Assembly: GCA_019828545.1 (NCBI GenBank)
Contig: JACVRA010000646.1
Location: 1 to 22,012, forward strand
Direction: 5' to 3'
Source of the DNA: Paracamarosporium sp. OC-R06-R3
Taxonomy: Eukaryota > Ascomycota > Dothideomycetes > Pleosporales > Didymosphaeriaceae
DNA length: 22,012 nucleotides
In this document: positions 1 through 9,489 of the stretch, in pieces
Layout of the letters: each line of letters begins with the position of its first letter
Numbering within the stretch: the first letter of the stretch is position 1
Notes under the pieces: generated by a model
Database searches by the model: none
What the model saw: the letters and a program-made list of their open reading frames with translations, nothing else
What the model was told of the DNA's origin: nothing
Translations under genes and position numbers: made by a program

Positions 1-127
1 TACGCGTCACTCGCTTATAAAGCACGTTATCCATGCCCTCCAAGACATTTCAATAACTCTTAATTCTCCATTTCTCGTTGCTTTATCTCCTTCAAATATC
101 TCGCCCTGTATCCCAAGGAAGTTAGCA

Positions 128-298
128 TCAAAACGACATATACCGCCGAAACACATGCTTGTCACGCCTAATTTTCCTCTCACCATTTGCCAGCAGCACC
201 CAATTCAGTATAATCGAGGTTGCAAAGATATACGCAAGTGAGTAGGCGACCGTGGTTCCGAGGGGAACTTCGCCTTTGAGGATGGAGAGGAAGGACAT
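128..298 (-). CDS. Small predicted single-pass membrane protein, 56 aa, function unknown
   Basis: An open frame from an ATG at 298 in a favourable context (CACAATG) to a TGA at 128-130 encodes 56 residues. Residues about 15-39 form one hydrophobic segment (TTVAYSLAYIFATSIILNW and onward), followed at once by a strongly basic tail (ERKIRRDKH, then VFRRYMSF). By the positive-inside rule the tail would face the cytosol or matrix. The frame stays open upstream to about 631, but that part is arginine- and proline-rich with no recognisable domain, so I chose the internal ATG. I do not recognise a family. It could be a small organelle or ER subunit, the last exon of a longer gene, or chance. The clear TM-plus-basic-tail pattern is the only support. 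Confidence 0.4.
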   Translation of the reverse strand: MSFLSILKGEVPLGTTVAYSLAYIFATSIILNWVLLANGERKIRRDKHVFRRYMSF

Positions 299-1126
299 TG
301 TGAGTGGAGCTGCCGTCGGCGTCGTGTATAGAAGGCGAGGTTCAGTGTTGATAGGCGGATGGAGTCGCATGCCGCGTACGTGACGGTTGCTTGCGTTTGT
401 AGAGATAAGAAAGGTTTTGGGTTTGGAGTTGACGCTGAAGGAATACGTGGGTAACCGGCCGTGCCGCAGGATGACGGGTGGGACACGCACGCGCGGGGGT
501 AAACAGTTATGTACCAAAATCTTAGCTCGGCTGGGTGTGGAATAGCTGCAAGCTTTTCGGGTCCGTGCCTGTCTGGGCTTCTTTGGAGTGGCAATCAAGG
601 AACTCTGGCTGGATATGCGATTTCGGATCATCTGATTTTTGTGTGAGTAGCTGCACTTTCTCGGGGAGTAGATGCGTCGCCGGAGATCTCAATACGACAT
701 TTTATCTTCCATGTAATCGGTTTCTTTGAATCATATCGTTTACTTAGCCGTCTGTACCCCTGACTGTTTATGTCGTTGTCTCCATCTGGCATTGTTCGAC
801 TACGGTTTTTCTGCGACAAAGAAGCTCCAATCCTTAAAGGCACTCAAATATTCTTATGCTTAAAAGTGTCTATGCATCATTTACTCTTCCCGCCTTCTCG
901 CCTGCAAGTTCACATTCACAAATATAGAACTATACTTAATCTACATATTCTTTGGTCGCTCCTCTAGTAGCATGACATCCTACTTCGTAACTTCTCACTC
1001 CATCAATATTCTAAAATGGTCGACCGCTAGGTACCTCCTAGGACAGTACTGTTTACCTAACTTGACAATGTAAATTTGTTTCCGTCCCTGCTGCCAGACG
1101 AAGTAGCATAATCCATCCCGTTTGCC
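299..1126. other. Intergenic stretch, no gene recognised
   Basis: The open frames here are short, overlap in several frames and show no domain pattern. It would contain the upstream region of the small membrane protein (minus) and the 3' flank of the sterol-dehydrogenase-like gene (minus). No RNA gene or repeat was seen. Confidence 0.5.
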
Positions 1127-2233
1127 TCATTGCTTCTTATCCTTCTCCTTGTACCAGTCTACCGTCCGCTCAAGACCTTCCTGGAGGCTCAAACGCGGAG
1201 CATAGTGCAGTCTTTTCTTCGCCTTGTCGATATTCATGGTGTGCGTGAGGAAGGTATATTGAATAGCGGCGACCGATATCGTGGAGTTGCGCTTCCCAAA
1301 AGAAAACAGCCAGACCATCCATTCGGATAGATACCCTATAGCAAGTCCTACATATCTGGGGATCGAGACAATCTCGTCGTGCGAGAGCGGGTATCCAAGG
1401 AGATTCGATGTCCTGATAAAGAGCTCCCAGAAAGGGATGTGCTCGTCATTGGAGACGTTGAATACCTCGCCCTCGACGCGTTCGGATGCAGGCAATGGAG
1501 CTACACTATATGCGGCGAGTAGCTCGCGGGCGGCAAGTAAATGTGCATGGCATGCATTGTCGACGTAGATGAAATCAAAGAGATTCTCACCCTTACCGAA
1601 CCGGTACTTTGCCTGTCCGTTCTTGACGGTGTTGACAACGTTCTCGAAGAAGCCGGGGTCGTTGGGGCCGAAGGTGGTGCATTGGCGGATCGCGCATGTT
1701 AGCATGCCGCTGGAGTTCTTGCGGTTAGTGGCGAGAACCTCCTTCTCGCAGACGCCCTTCGAGCGAGAGTACCCGCGCGACTGCTTCGATGCATCGAGAA
1801 TGGGAAGCTCCTTGACTTCGTTCAGTTCCGCGACGCCGTCGTATGCGACGGAGACGGTGGACGTCAGTACAAAGGCGCGCACGCTTCCCAGACGGTCTAC
1901 AGCCGCTAGAATGTTTCGTGTGCCGTCGACATTAACGCGCCAATGGACACCTGCATCTAAATTCATGGATGGCGGACAGGATGTGTGGAAAACAACTCGA
2001 GGAGGAGGCTGCATCTTTGCGAATGCAACGTCAACGGCAGCGGAGTCTGCGATGTCGCAGGTAAGGTAGGTTGCAGCGGCATGGCGGCGTGATGGTCGGT
2101 TGGTATCGATATCAAGAGCATAGATCTTGCAATTAGGCTCAACTTCAATGATTTGTTGGACAAGATGATGACCATGGAATCCACAGCCGCCGGTGACAAG
2201 TACACAACCAAAAGGCTCGTTTGAAGGTGCCAT
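1127..2233 (-). CDS. NAD(P)-dependent 3-beta-HSD / Erg26-like sterol dehydrogenase
   Basis: Extended-SDR protein of the 3-beta-hydroxysteroid dehydrogenase/isomerase family, whose fungal member Erg26 oxidises and decarboxylates 4-alpha-carboxysterols at the ER. Seen here: a Rossmann motif TGGCGFHGHH (GxxGxxG, residues 15-21), an acidic strand end (ALDID), VNVDGTRN, Ser in LTSTVS, the catalytic pair YSRSK (Tyr155, Lys159), and the C-terminal part FGKGENLFDFIYVDNACHAH typical of the family. A hydrophobic stretch near residue 300 and a KDKKQ C-terminus (KxKxx dilysine pattern) fit ER membrane association. One exon, 368 aa, near the usual Erg26 length. The start at 2233 has A at -3 and G at +4; an in-frame ATG at 2320 would add 29 residues, and further upstream only a TTG is available. 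It may be a paralogue acting on another substrate rather than the housekeeping enzyme. Confidence 0.85.
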   Translation of the reverse strand: MAPSNEPFGCVLVTGGCGFHGHHLVQQIIEVEPNCKIYALDIDTNRPSRRHAAATYLTCDIADSAAVDVAFAKMQPPPRVVFHTSCPPSMNLDAGVHWRVNVDGTRNILAAVDRLGSVRAFVLTSTVSVAYDGVAELNEVKELPILDASKQSRGYSRSKGVCEKEVLATNRKNSSGMLTCAIRQCTTFGPNDPGFFENVVNTVKNGQAKYRFGKGENLFDFIYVDNACHAHLLAARELLAAYSVAPLPASERVEGEVFNVSNDEHIPFWELFIRTSNLLGYPLSHDEIVSIPRYVGLAIGYLSEWMVWLFSFGKRNSTISVAAIQYTFLTHTMNIDKAKKRLHYAPRLSLQEGLERTVDWYKEKDKKQ

Positions 2234-3839
2234 GATGGTTAGATATGAAGGGAGAGGATAACGACGTGTTGCAAATGTCGTTAAGCGAAAGGCAGATAGG
2301 AGAGTATATGGGAAACGCATGACTTGGGGTGCTGACTGTTGGCTCAACTGTTGCCTTGCTGGGCATAGGCATAGTCAAGGCCATCACAAATACGGCTTGG
2401 TCGCTTACGAAAACCAGAGCATAGTGTTGTGGCCCGTGCGCCAGTGTAAAGTACGCTATTCATGAGGTGGATTGCCTGTACATGCGATGCGACCAATGAA
2501 ATGTCACACATTACAGTCGCATATTCAGCTCCGCGGCTTGTTACAGTTTCATCACGACTCCTTATCTAATCAATCAATGTACAAGCTTCCTAGCCATGTA
2601 AACGAGTTCAAGCCGGACTCTGATCAGTAAAGGACCGCACCTAAGTAAATGAGGGATCCTTAACCCACGGTCGCGCCGAAGAATTTCACAGTGATGAGCT
2701 AAAATTCAACAAATGAGATCGGGATCTTCTAGTAAGGCTGCGAACTCCAGGTTGGTGATGGTGAAATGAGATGAGAAACTGTTGTGCTTATTGCTGTTGT
2801 GTTAGAAGTGTATTCGTGTGGATGACTTATGTAGAATAGTAGTTTTTCATTCCTATTCTTGCATCGGTACTCCAAATCGGTTCGTGTCAGCCAGGTCTTG
2901 TCCGACGACAACGCCCGTAGCTCAATCCATGCGAACATGCTTTCATCAAACCTTGATCATTGTAGAACACTTGTCTGTCATCCCAAGCAAGGTACCGGGA
3001 CCAATGTACGACGCCAGAATACGGCGCCGTATTTACGCCACATTCACGTCTCAAAGTGATGTCCAAGTCTTACCGAAATGCTTGCATAAACCCTCCGAAA
3101 AGTTCGGAATCGGGCGCGCTTAATATCGCTCAAGCAGCAAGTCATATTTTACTACGCATTTTCCTACTGCGAATAAATCGCACTATAACTCCGAATTTCC
3201 AGAGAGAATGTATCCGAGAGCTTCGCGATAATAGTGCCTAATACCCTAAGAACCCTAGCATCATGCTCATGCAGAATGAAAGCATCTCAGCCAAATTTCA
3301 AGGCGAACGGTCTAATGCTACTAATCATTTCTATGTTCCCTCTTATTAGTCTCCAGATACCACTAAGAATCAGAATCTTTCTTTTGTCGTCAACTTATGG
3401 TCTTTTGTAAGTCCTACTATATGCGCTAAGTATTTGATCACCAATTAATACGATAGCGCAACAATTATGTCCATAATGCATTTAAATGCTATAGTAATCA
3501 ATAGATCAGGAATTTAGCAACAAGAACTAAGTAAGTAGTACCAACCGTCTACTCTAATATATCAAATTTAACTTATCAAAGTAGATAGCTCTATAGATTA
3601 ATGTTTTCATCTCGTCAGGCCTTAAGATAGACAACGCCATTGTCGGCGGCTTAGTGCCTGCTGTGAAGCTATTTTTTACGCTCATATTCCCCGCCTTAAG
3701 TCTCACTATGCGCACCGCACGAAATATACAAAGAAGTCCAATAATCGGCTCTTAAAAATCATTAACTAGAAATTCAAGTTCGGCCAAGTCGTCAGACCCG
3801 CTTAGCTCCATGCGGGATTATGTTTGGGGTATGAGCATA
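2234..3839. other. Gene-free region, AT-rich in its second half
   Basis: The first part is the likely promoter of the sterol-dehydrogenase-like gene. From about 3240 the sequence becomes visibly AT-rich with frequent TA steps. Short open frames (for example 2818-3123 plus) show no domain or codon pattern I recognise. The AT-rich part borders a decayed transporter gene and may be further decayed sequence. Confidence 0.5.
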
Positions 3840-4319
3840 TCACATGATGCGTACGGCCCAGCCGAATCTAACCCTGCCACTAAATGATCCTGGATATGTG
3901 ATGCCGAGTGTGGGACACGTAGGTGTGCTAGAGTAAGTTGGAAACAGTGACACGCAGCGCACGAAGATCGAGCCTATTACCATTCGGATGACGAAACCTT
4001 GAGCTGAAACCGCCTGCGAATGTTCTTTACAAAGGTTTAACATTATGTGACCAAAAGATGACACTGCAGACACCTGTAAAGAGCGGGACTCATAGGTAGC
4101 CTCGGTCATAAACAGAACCTACCGCAAAGCCGACGAACAGCATCGTGAACGACTGGATGAACCCAAAACCACGAAGTCTCGGATAAGCTCCGACAGGATT
4201 TTGCATCGCTCTCGTAGTATCTTTGGAAAGATCCCGAATGTGTAAAGCATGCCCCAGGTGTTGAAAAGTAGCATAAACACAGCTATCGCATATAACTAAG
4301 CTATAAACCCTCCATTTGG
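3840..4319 (-). pseudogene. Decayed monocarboxylate-type MFS transporter, N-terminal half
   Basis: On the minus strand, frame by frame, this stretch gives the successive landmarks of fungal monocarboxylate-transporter-like (MCT) MFS proteins. These are PNGGFIA then a stop then LYAIAVFMLLFNTWGMLYT (4319-4240), after a frameshift QSFTMLFVGFAVGSVYDRGY (about 4160-4095), and after another frameshift LCKEHSQAVSAQGF, VSLFPTYSST and LGITYPGS (4109-3840), ending in FGWAVRIM and a TGA. The stop in the first block (4296-4298, TAG) sits where the family normally has Trp (GFxAW), as a G-to-A change would give. At least two frameshifts, a premature stop, an apparent small deletion before FGWAV and a missing C-terminal half make it non-functional. 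The order of segments is collinear, so this is one old gene. Confidence 0.75.
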
Positions 4320-4364
4320 CAATGATCTGATGGGTTTATTAAGGGCTTCTTGTCACTTGATATC

Positions 4365-4536
4365 GATACTTTGAAGACATTTGGAATGACTCCAAGGGGA
4401 CTGCTGACGAGCAGAACCATATAAAACTACAAGATTAGTAACTACAAAGCATTTGGTGCTTAGCTCCACTTTGGAGCCTAAAGCCAAGTCTCTGGGTCCA
4501 AACTTGGCCCAACAACAGCTTGATACTTTGAAGACA
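4365..4536. repeat. 15-bp direct repeat pair, GATACTTTGAAGACA
   Basis: GATACTTTGAAGACA is present exactly at 4365-4379 and again at 4522-4536, 157 bp apart, with similar flanks (TTGAT before each). The copies bracket the palindrome at 4453-4487. They could be remnants of a small insertion or of a local duplication. Confidence 0.5.
4453..4487. repeat. Imperfect palindrome centred near 4470
   Basis: The core CTCCActtTGGAG is a perfect 5-bp stem with a 3-bp loop. Outside it the arms continue with bulges: TTGGTGCTTAG on the left against CCTAAAGCCAA on the right. It lies in AT-rich sequence between two copies of a 15-bp direct repeat and may be part of a decayed mobile element. Confidence 0.4.
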
Positions 4537-5316
4537 AGACTAAGAAATTGTTAAATCAGCGAGAGCTGATTTGATTGATTTTTTGCTATTCTATCTCGTC
4601 CAATATTGATTAGTTAGAACTATGATAACTTCGTAATGGGTTAGTAACGTCAGGTTTATTTTGTTAAAGTAGTACTAATAAATCGCAGCTATGTATAGTG
4701 TGAGGCATCAGAGGGACACTGCTGTCTGAGAGCAGGTTATACTATGCCGACTACGGGCATACTTTGTGTTGGGGATTAGATGCGCCTCTCCCAGATCTAG
4801 AACCCTCTCTTGCGATGATGGTGATTACTGGATTCCTGGACTTGTGCTTCGAAAAGATATAGATCAAGATTATGGGACCTATCAGGTGGAGGAAGTGCGT
4901 TCTTGGTAACGCTGTAGTCAGATTAATAATAAGATCATGCGGCACAGTCCTCGCCACATGAATCAAAAGTATTTTTAGGCGCTCCGTTTGTATGAAAACG
5001 ATACGTCCAACAGAGACGAGTTGAAGAATGATCAAATTAGTAGTTCCAACCATCCTATCTGAATATGTATGCCTTACGCTTTCCACCTCTTGTTCCGATC
5101 AAATGATTCGCGTCACAGCTCATTAACGACGTGTATGTATGCAAGATAATATGATTTAATCCATCCTGCATGTCTTGAAAGGTCCCTGTGGGGCGTCTTA
5201 CGGCGCAACGGTTGGCTAAGCCACTCGAAATTGGCAATTGGTGAATATGATCGCTTACGCGGCGCAGTTCACTTCCCAAGCAGTGAGATAAGCTATACCT
5301 CATTAATCACCAGGCA

Positions 5317-5322
5317 TATAAG
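5317..5322 (+). promoter_or_regulatory. Candidate TATA box of the monooxygenase gene
   Basis: CATATAAG lies about 125 bp upstream of the ATG at 5446, a plausible distance for a fungal promoter with a short 5' UTR. It is supported by sequence only. Confidence 0.35.
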
Positions 5323-5445
5323 TATCCCAAGTATCTCTCTGGATTTTCAGTACTGTTTTGCATTTTACTCGTCTCCTGCATTGAAGGTAAATCATCTCAC
5401 TAGAATCTACTTGACTCGTGTCCGTCTGAGGCAGTCGAGCGCACA

Positions 5446-7677
5446 ATGTCGGCTTCGTTGAACACTGAATATCCACCCAAAGCCAATCTTTGCGATATTT
5501 CGAAGCCGTTACCAAAGGTTCTGCCTGGGACCATTGACCCAGACTTGATGGACAACGATGCGATCATGACGCACGCCAAAACGGTCGTGGATGCCCTTAA
5601 CACAGCAATCAATAACAACGATATGAACGAACTAGCCGGATGCTTCTATGAACAAGCGTATTGGCGTGATATTGTCGCTCTTACTAGTCACTTGCGCACG
5701 CTCGAGATGCCTCGCGTTATTGCTACCGCTCTGTTGCATACCATTTGTCTTCGAGGAATGGAGGGAAAGATTGAGATAACGGGTAATCCGCACTTCGCCG
5801 TCATAAACCCTTTCATGGTAAGCTTTCTCTTTTCAAGTGACTTCTAGGTATTAAGCGGCCCGTCTGATTTTGAGTCAGATGTTCATAGACTGCGGCATTT
5901 CATTTCGCACAAGCTCTCCGGCATTATGCTGCGCAGGAAAAATGGTCCTCTTGCCTGTCAAAGAAGAAGATAATGTCACTTGGAAAATTTGGGTACTATC
6001 AAGTTGGGTTGAAGATCTGCTGAAATACCCGGAGAAGAAAGAGTTGCTCTCTCTTCCTGGGATGAACCTGGACGGAGACGATACTGTCCACACAGATGTC
6101 TTGATCGTTGGAGCCGGGACATCGTGAGTACTACCGATATCAGACACGAAGGAACCATAGCTTATAAAATTATCAGAGGTCTCATGACGGCTGCGCAACT
6201 AAAAGCCTTCGGTATCGAAAGTGTGATACTCGACCGTAATGCTAAGATTGGCGATAATTGGGCCAAACGCTACGACTCTTTGAGATTCCACGTACCTACA
6301 TCTAACTGTGAGATGCCATACACATGTAAGTAACAGCTGAAGTCCCTCTGATTGGCTTTGATCCAACGCAGAATTACCTTCAAGATTACCGTAAAGAACT
6401 GCAGAGTCCGTATCGTCTGTCGAAAAGAGATGTTGCAGAACATCTACGAAATTACGCCAAGAAGTTTCATCTGAATGTTATCACGTCCGCCATGATACAG
6501 ACTTCAGGGTTTAGTGTCACCGAAAAAAAGTGGATTGTGAATGTTCAGATTTCGGGAAGAAATGGTACTAAGACCATCGTATGTAAGCATTTGGTACAAG
6601 CTACAGGTCTCGGCTCTGGAAAGCCATACCTTCCTCCGATGCAAGATGAACACTTGTACAACGGCCTCCGCATACATTCTGCGCAATATCGCAACGCTCG
6701 AGAACTGAAAGAACGAGGAGTCAAGGTTTGTTATTGCCTCGTCACCTCTCATCTCTATAATAGTAGCTGACAGTTGATAATTTGGTAGAATGTTGCGGTC
6801 ATTGGCTCTGCGAATACTGCGTTCGACGTTATGCAAGATTGTTCGGAGGCAGACCTAAGGACAACCATGGTAGTTCGTTCGCCGACCTACATCTTCCCCT
6901 ATGACTATGTTATGGACCCTCATGGAATCGGCGCCTATGACCTCATGCCTCTTGAGGCAGCTGACAGACTCTTGAACACTTTCCCATCTACGCTTGATGG
7001 CCAGTTTTCGCACGGACTATTTACCCATCTCGCCTCTCAGGAACCGTGAGTCAATTTCAATGCTTCGCATGCTACTTCAGTCTCAAACAGCTCTCATTGA
7101 TGTACTAACATAATATAGCGAACGCTATCTGGGCTTGTCAAAAGCAGGTTTCCCAGTTCTTGACAGTAGAGACCACTCTGTCAATGTCTTGCATCATTTA
7201 TTCGAGCGTGGAGGTGGTCATTATGTTGACGTTGGTGGCACCGACCTAATTGCAGAGGGAAAAGTCGGTGTACGTGGCATGGTTGAGCCAGTTGCGTACA
7301 CTGAAGTCGGGTTGCGTCTTTCCGACAACAGTGTGCTTGAGGTTGATGCGGTGATTTGGTGCACAGGATTTGCCGACAAGAACGTCCGAGAAACGGCAAA
7401 GGAAATGCTAGGTATAGGGCAGCAAAGTCTTTCCGGTCAAGAAGGGCTGTTAGGTCCAGAGGAAATTTCCATACGACTAGATACATCTTGGGGCGTGGAT
7501 CATGAGGGAGAGGTTCGGGGCGTCTGGAAGCGTCATTTACACATGGAGAATTTCTGGGTCATCGGAGGTACCATCCAGCACCAGCGATGGTGGTCCCGAC
7601 CAATGGTTCAGCAGATCAAGTTGGCGCTTGAGGGTGATCTGCCTGCTGCATATCGCGATACTCCCCTTATCGTTTGA
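5446..7677 (+). CDS. Flavin-dependent monooxygenase with N-terminal NTF2/SnoaL-like domain
   Basis: Six exons: 5446-5817, 5879-6123, 6177-6325, 6385-6725, 6789-7045, 7119-7677. The spliced frame is 1923 nt, 640 aa, with no internal stop. Introns are 61, 53, 59, 63 and 73 bp; intron 4 has a CTGAC and intron 5 a TACTAAC branch site. Residues about 40-170 look like an NTF2/SnoaL-type fold (CFYEQAYWRDIVALTSHLRT). An FAD Rossmann motif VGAGTSG follows at 201-207, then FHVPTSNCEMPY, ATGLGSGKPYLP (328-339), an FMO fingerprint variant YNGLRIHSAQY (347-357, matching FxGxxxHxxxY with Tyr first) and an NADPH motif IGSANTAFDV (374-383). The family inserts one oxygen atom using FAD, NADPH and O2; the substrate is unknown. 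The downstream SDR1 is on the same strand. Start chosen for its length and ACAATG context. The intron 3 acceptor (6384) was picked over AG at 6371 because the latter creates a stop. Confidence 0.87.
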
Positions 7678-8153
7678 GCGACGTGAACGTCGATCGACAG
7701 GCGCAGTCCAGCAAAATGATTGTGGGGTGGGGATTTGGCTGAACTCGATTTCGGGCACTGTTAGGGTCTGGGCTTACGTGCCCTTGGATGTAGATTGGAG
7801 AAATTGCATATGCATAGCTACAGAATTTGCCACCATTGAATTTGTTTCGGCATTTGTCTAATTGCAGTCCGACACGTAATGGTGCTCACTTCCAGCAAAT
7901 AAGAGCACGAATGCAAGCAGGGATAAATCAGCAGCGCTTAGCTCGATCGACCTGTCCCCACCAATGGAAAATGATTATTGACTCTTGATTGCTGCCAGAA
8001 TAGATAAAGCGTATGACAGCTTCGTCGGTGATCTGTCGAGGTATTCTGTACAAACCAAAACAGTAGACAGCGCCATTCTTCTACGCGCTATCGGTGTCCT
8101 TTAACGATCACTATAACCTACGATTGCGATATCCTCTTTTTCCGGACTTTGAA
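7678..8153. other. Spacer between monooxygenase and SDR1
   Basis: It holds the 3' flank of the monooxygenase and the promoter of SDR1. It includes one copy (7913-7972) of a diverged 60-bp repeat. No gene is seen. Confidence 0.5.
7913..7972 (+). repeat. Diverged 60-bp repeat, copy A
   Basis: From GCAAGCAGGGAT to AATGGAAAAT this stretch aligns with 9359-9415. Over the first 48 aligned positions I count 12 differences, all transitions, then small gaps. The CAGCGCTT and GCTCGAT blocks are identical. The copy lies about 180 bp upstream of the SDR1 start. Confidence 0.6.
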
Positions 8154-9041
8154 ATGGCAAGCAACGTCCATTGGTTCACTCACGGAACGACATTCGTGAC
8201 GCCAGTAAACGACACATATTCATTCATCTCCGTCTCTGGCCATAGCTCTCTTTCCGGAAAATCAGTGTTAATCACAGGGGCATCCAGAGGGATTGGTCTC
8301 CAAACGGCAGTGCATTTTGCTCGAGCTGGCTGTTCAAAGATTGCCCTCGCCGCACGCTCCTCTCTTTCTGATGCCAGACTAGCAGTCGAGAGAGCATCAG
8401 CTGAATCTCAAACTAGCCCTACGATCATCGATCTGAAACTAGACATTTCCTCTCCCGAACAGATGCAAGCTGCAGCAACGAAAGTGAAAAAAGCTTTCGG
8501 CCACCTCGATATTCTCATCAACAATGCAGGATACCTATCCGAGTTCCAACAAATCGGCGAGAGCGACCCGCTAATGTACTTGAAGACATGGGAAACCAAT
8601 ATCAACGGCACATATCTTTGCACTCGTGCATTCCTCCCACTGCTGCTGGATTCGACGCTAAAGACAGTGATAAATATATCTAGTTCCGGTGGGCTTGTGG
8701 TGATTCCTGGTGCTTCAGCATACCAGACCTCCAAATTTGCACTGTGCAGGTTCACAGAATTTCTCAATGCTGAATATGGGGAGCGGGGTCTGATTGCGAT
8801 TACTTTGAACCCTGGGGGAGTGAAGACGAAATTAGCACTCGCCTTGCCAGATCATATGATGGAATTTCTGCAAGATACCGTTGAATTGCCCGCTGATACT
8901 ATGGTTTGGCTTTGCCAGAAGAGGAGAGTTTGGCTCAGCGGAAGGTTTGTTTCTGCAACGTGGAACATGGAAGAATTAGAACAACGTAAGGAAGAGATAG
9001 TCCAGAAAGACTTACTCAAGTTTAAAATGGCTTTTCAATAG
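8154..9041 (+). CDS. Short-chain dehydrogenase/reductase (SDR1)
   Basis: Single-exon classical SDR, 295 aa. An NAD(P)-dependent cytosolic oxidoreductase is expected; the substrate is unknown. Landmarks: cofactor motif TGASRGIG (41-48), ILINNAG (121-126), Ser in NISSSGG (176-178), and the catalytic pair YQTSK (Tyr190, Lys194), all intact. The C-terminus WLSGRFVSATWNMEELE, then EEIVQKDLLKFKM, is shared almost residue for residue with SDR2 at the other end of the window, so the two belong to one fungal subfamily. The frame is open upstream to 8094, but that codon is GTG; the first ATG is 8154, with G at -3 and +4. It sits 476 bp after the monooxygenase on the same strand, so the two could act in one pathway. 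Confidence 0.88.
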   Translation: MASNVHWFTHGTTFVTPVNDTYSFISVSGHSSLSGKSVLITGASRGIGLQTAVHFARAGCSKIALAARSSLSDARLAVERASAESQTSPTIIDLKLDISSPEQMQAAATKVKKAFGHLDILINNAGYLSEFQQIGESDPLMYLKTWETNINGTYLCTRAFLPLLLDSTLKTVINISSSGGLVVIPGASAYQTSKFALCRFTEFLNAEYGERGLIAITLNPGGVKTKLALALPDHMMEFLQDTVELPADTMVWLCQKRRVWLSGRFVSATWNMEELEQRKEEIVQKDLLKFKMAFQ

Positions 9042-9125
9042 GAGTTTAGTCAAGCATAACTGATTCAAGTAACGTAGTATGGTTTGATCATGATGATGAC
9101 CAGGAGCGTGTAACTGTACTCGACC

Positions 9126-9145
9126 GATTCAGGAAAATCTGAATC
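9126..9145. other. Short hairpin downstream of SDR1
   Basis: GATTCAG at 9126-9132 and CTGAATC at 9139-9145 form a perfect 7-bp inverted repeat with a 6-base loop, 85 bp after the SDR1 stop. It may fall in the 3' UTR; its role is unknown and chance is possible. Confidence 0.35.
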
Positions 9146-9358
9146 TAACCCAGAATGAAAAGGCCTGTTAATTACCATACCACGTCCAGCCCTCTCAGAA
9201 AGCCTGATGAGGGACGAAGACATGACTTGACGGGAAGCTAAGAAAAGGACTATCCATCCATGTCTACACAAACTACCGCCATTGTATTAGTTTGAAAATA
9301 CATTTTATCGTAGCCCGATCGTCAATACTGTCTATATCTTGTATATAAGGGTATGGAG

Positions 9359-9415
9359 GCAAGTAAGGATGAATCAACAGCGCTTGGCTCGATTGGCTTA
9401 TTCCTGAATGAAAAT
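9359..9415 (+). repeat. Diverged 57-bp repeat, copy B
   Basis: From GCAAGTAAGGATGAATC to AATGAAAAT this aligns with copy A at 7913-7972. In the ungapped part all 12 differences are transitions, 8 of them making this copy the more AT-rich one. It lies between the convergent 3' ends of SDR1 and the MFS transporter, where a promoter element would not be expected. Confidence 0.6.
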
Positions 9416-9489
9416 TGTATTTTAAAGCTTAAAATATGCGACTTTCGTGCAGCTACTGTCGGCTATTCATTACGGAATACTCTGTATCC

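Larger units (their letters stand above)
4320..5445. other. AT-rich gene-free region upstream of the monooxygenase
   Basis: No intact gene is recognised. Frames at 4751-5086 (minus) and 4742-4907 (plus) are protein-like in places but match nothing I know and are short. It contains an imperfect palindrome, a 15-bp direct repeat and, at its right end, the promoter of the flavin monooxygenase. Confidence 0.5.

Noticed and set aside
2234..2347. Longer Erg26-like protein
   Set aside because: The codon at 2347 is TTG. An ATG at 2320 exists and cannot be excluded, but the one at 2233 has the better context and the usual distance to the Rossmann motif.
2818..3123. Overlapping plus-strand frames of about 66-101 residues
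   Set aside because: No domain, no good start context, and two frames open at once suggests chance.
4742..4907. Plus-strand frame with DDGDYWIPGLVLRKDIDQD
   Set aside because: It looks protein-like over some 30 residues but is short, ends in a stop on both sides and matches no family I know; perhaps decayed coding sequence.
4751..5086. 111-residue minus-strand frame with hydrophobic runs
   Set aside because: AT-rich DNA readily gives Ile/Leu-rich frames; no motif, no plausible partner exons.
8094..8153. Longer SDR1 starting at 8094
   Set aside because: The codon there is GTG, not a normal start in fungi; the first ATG is at 8154.
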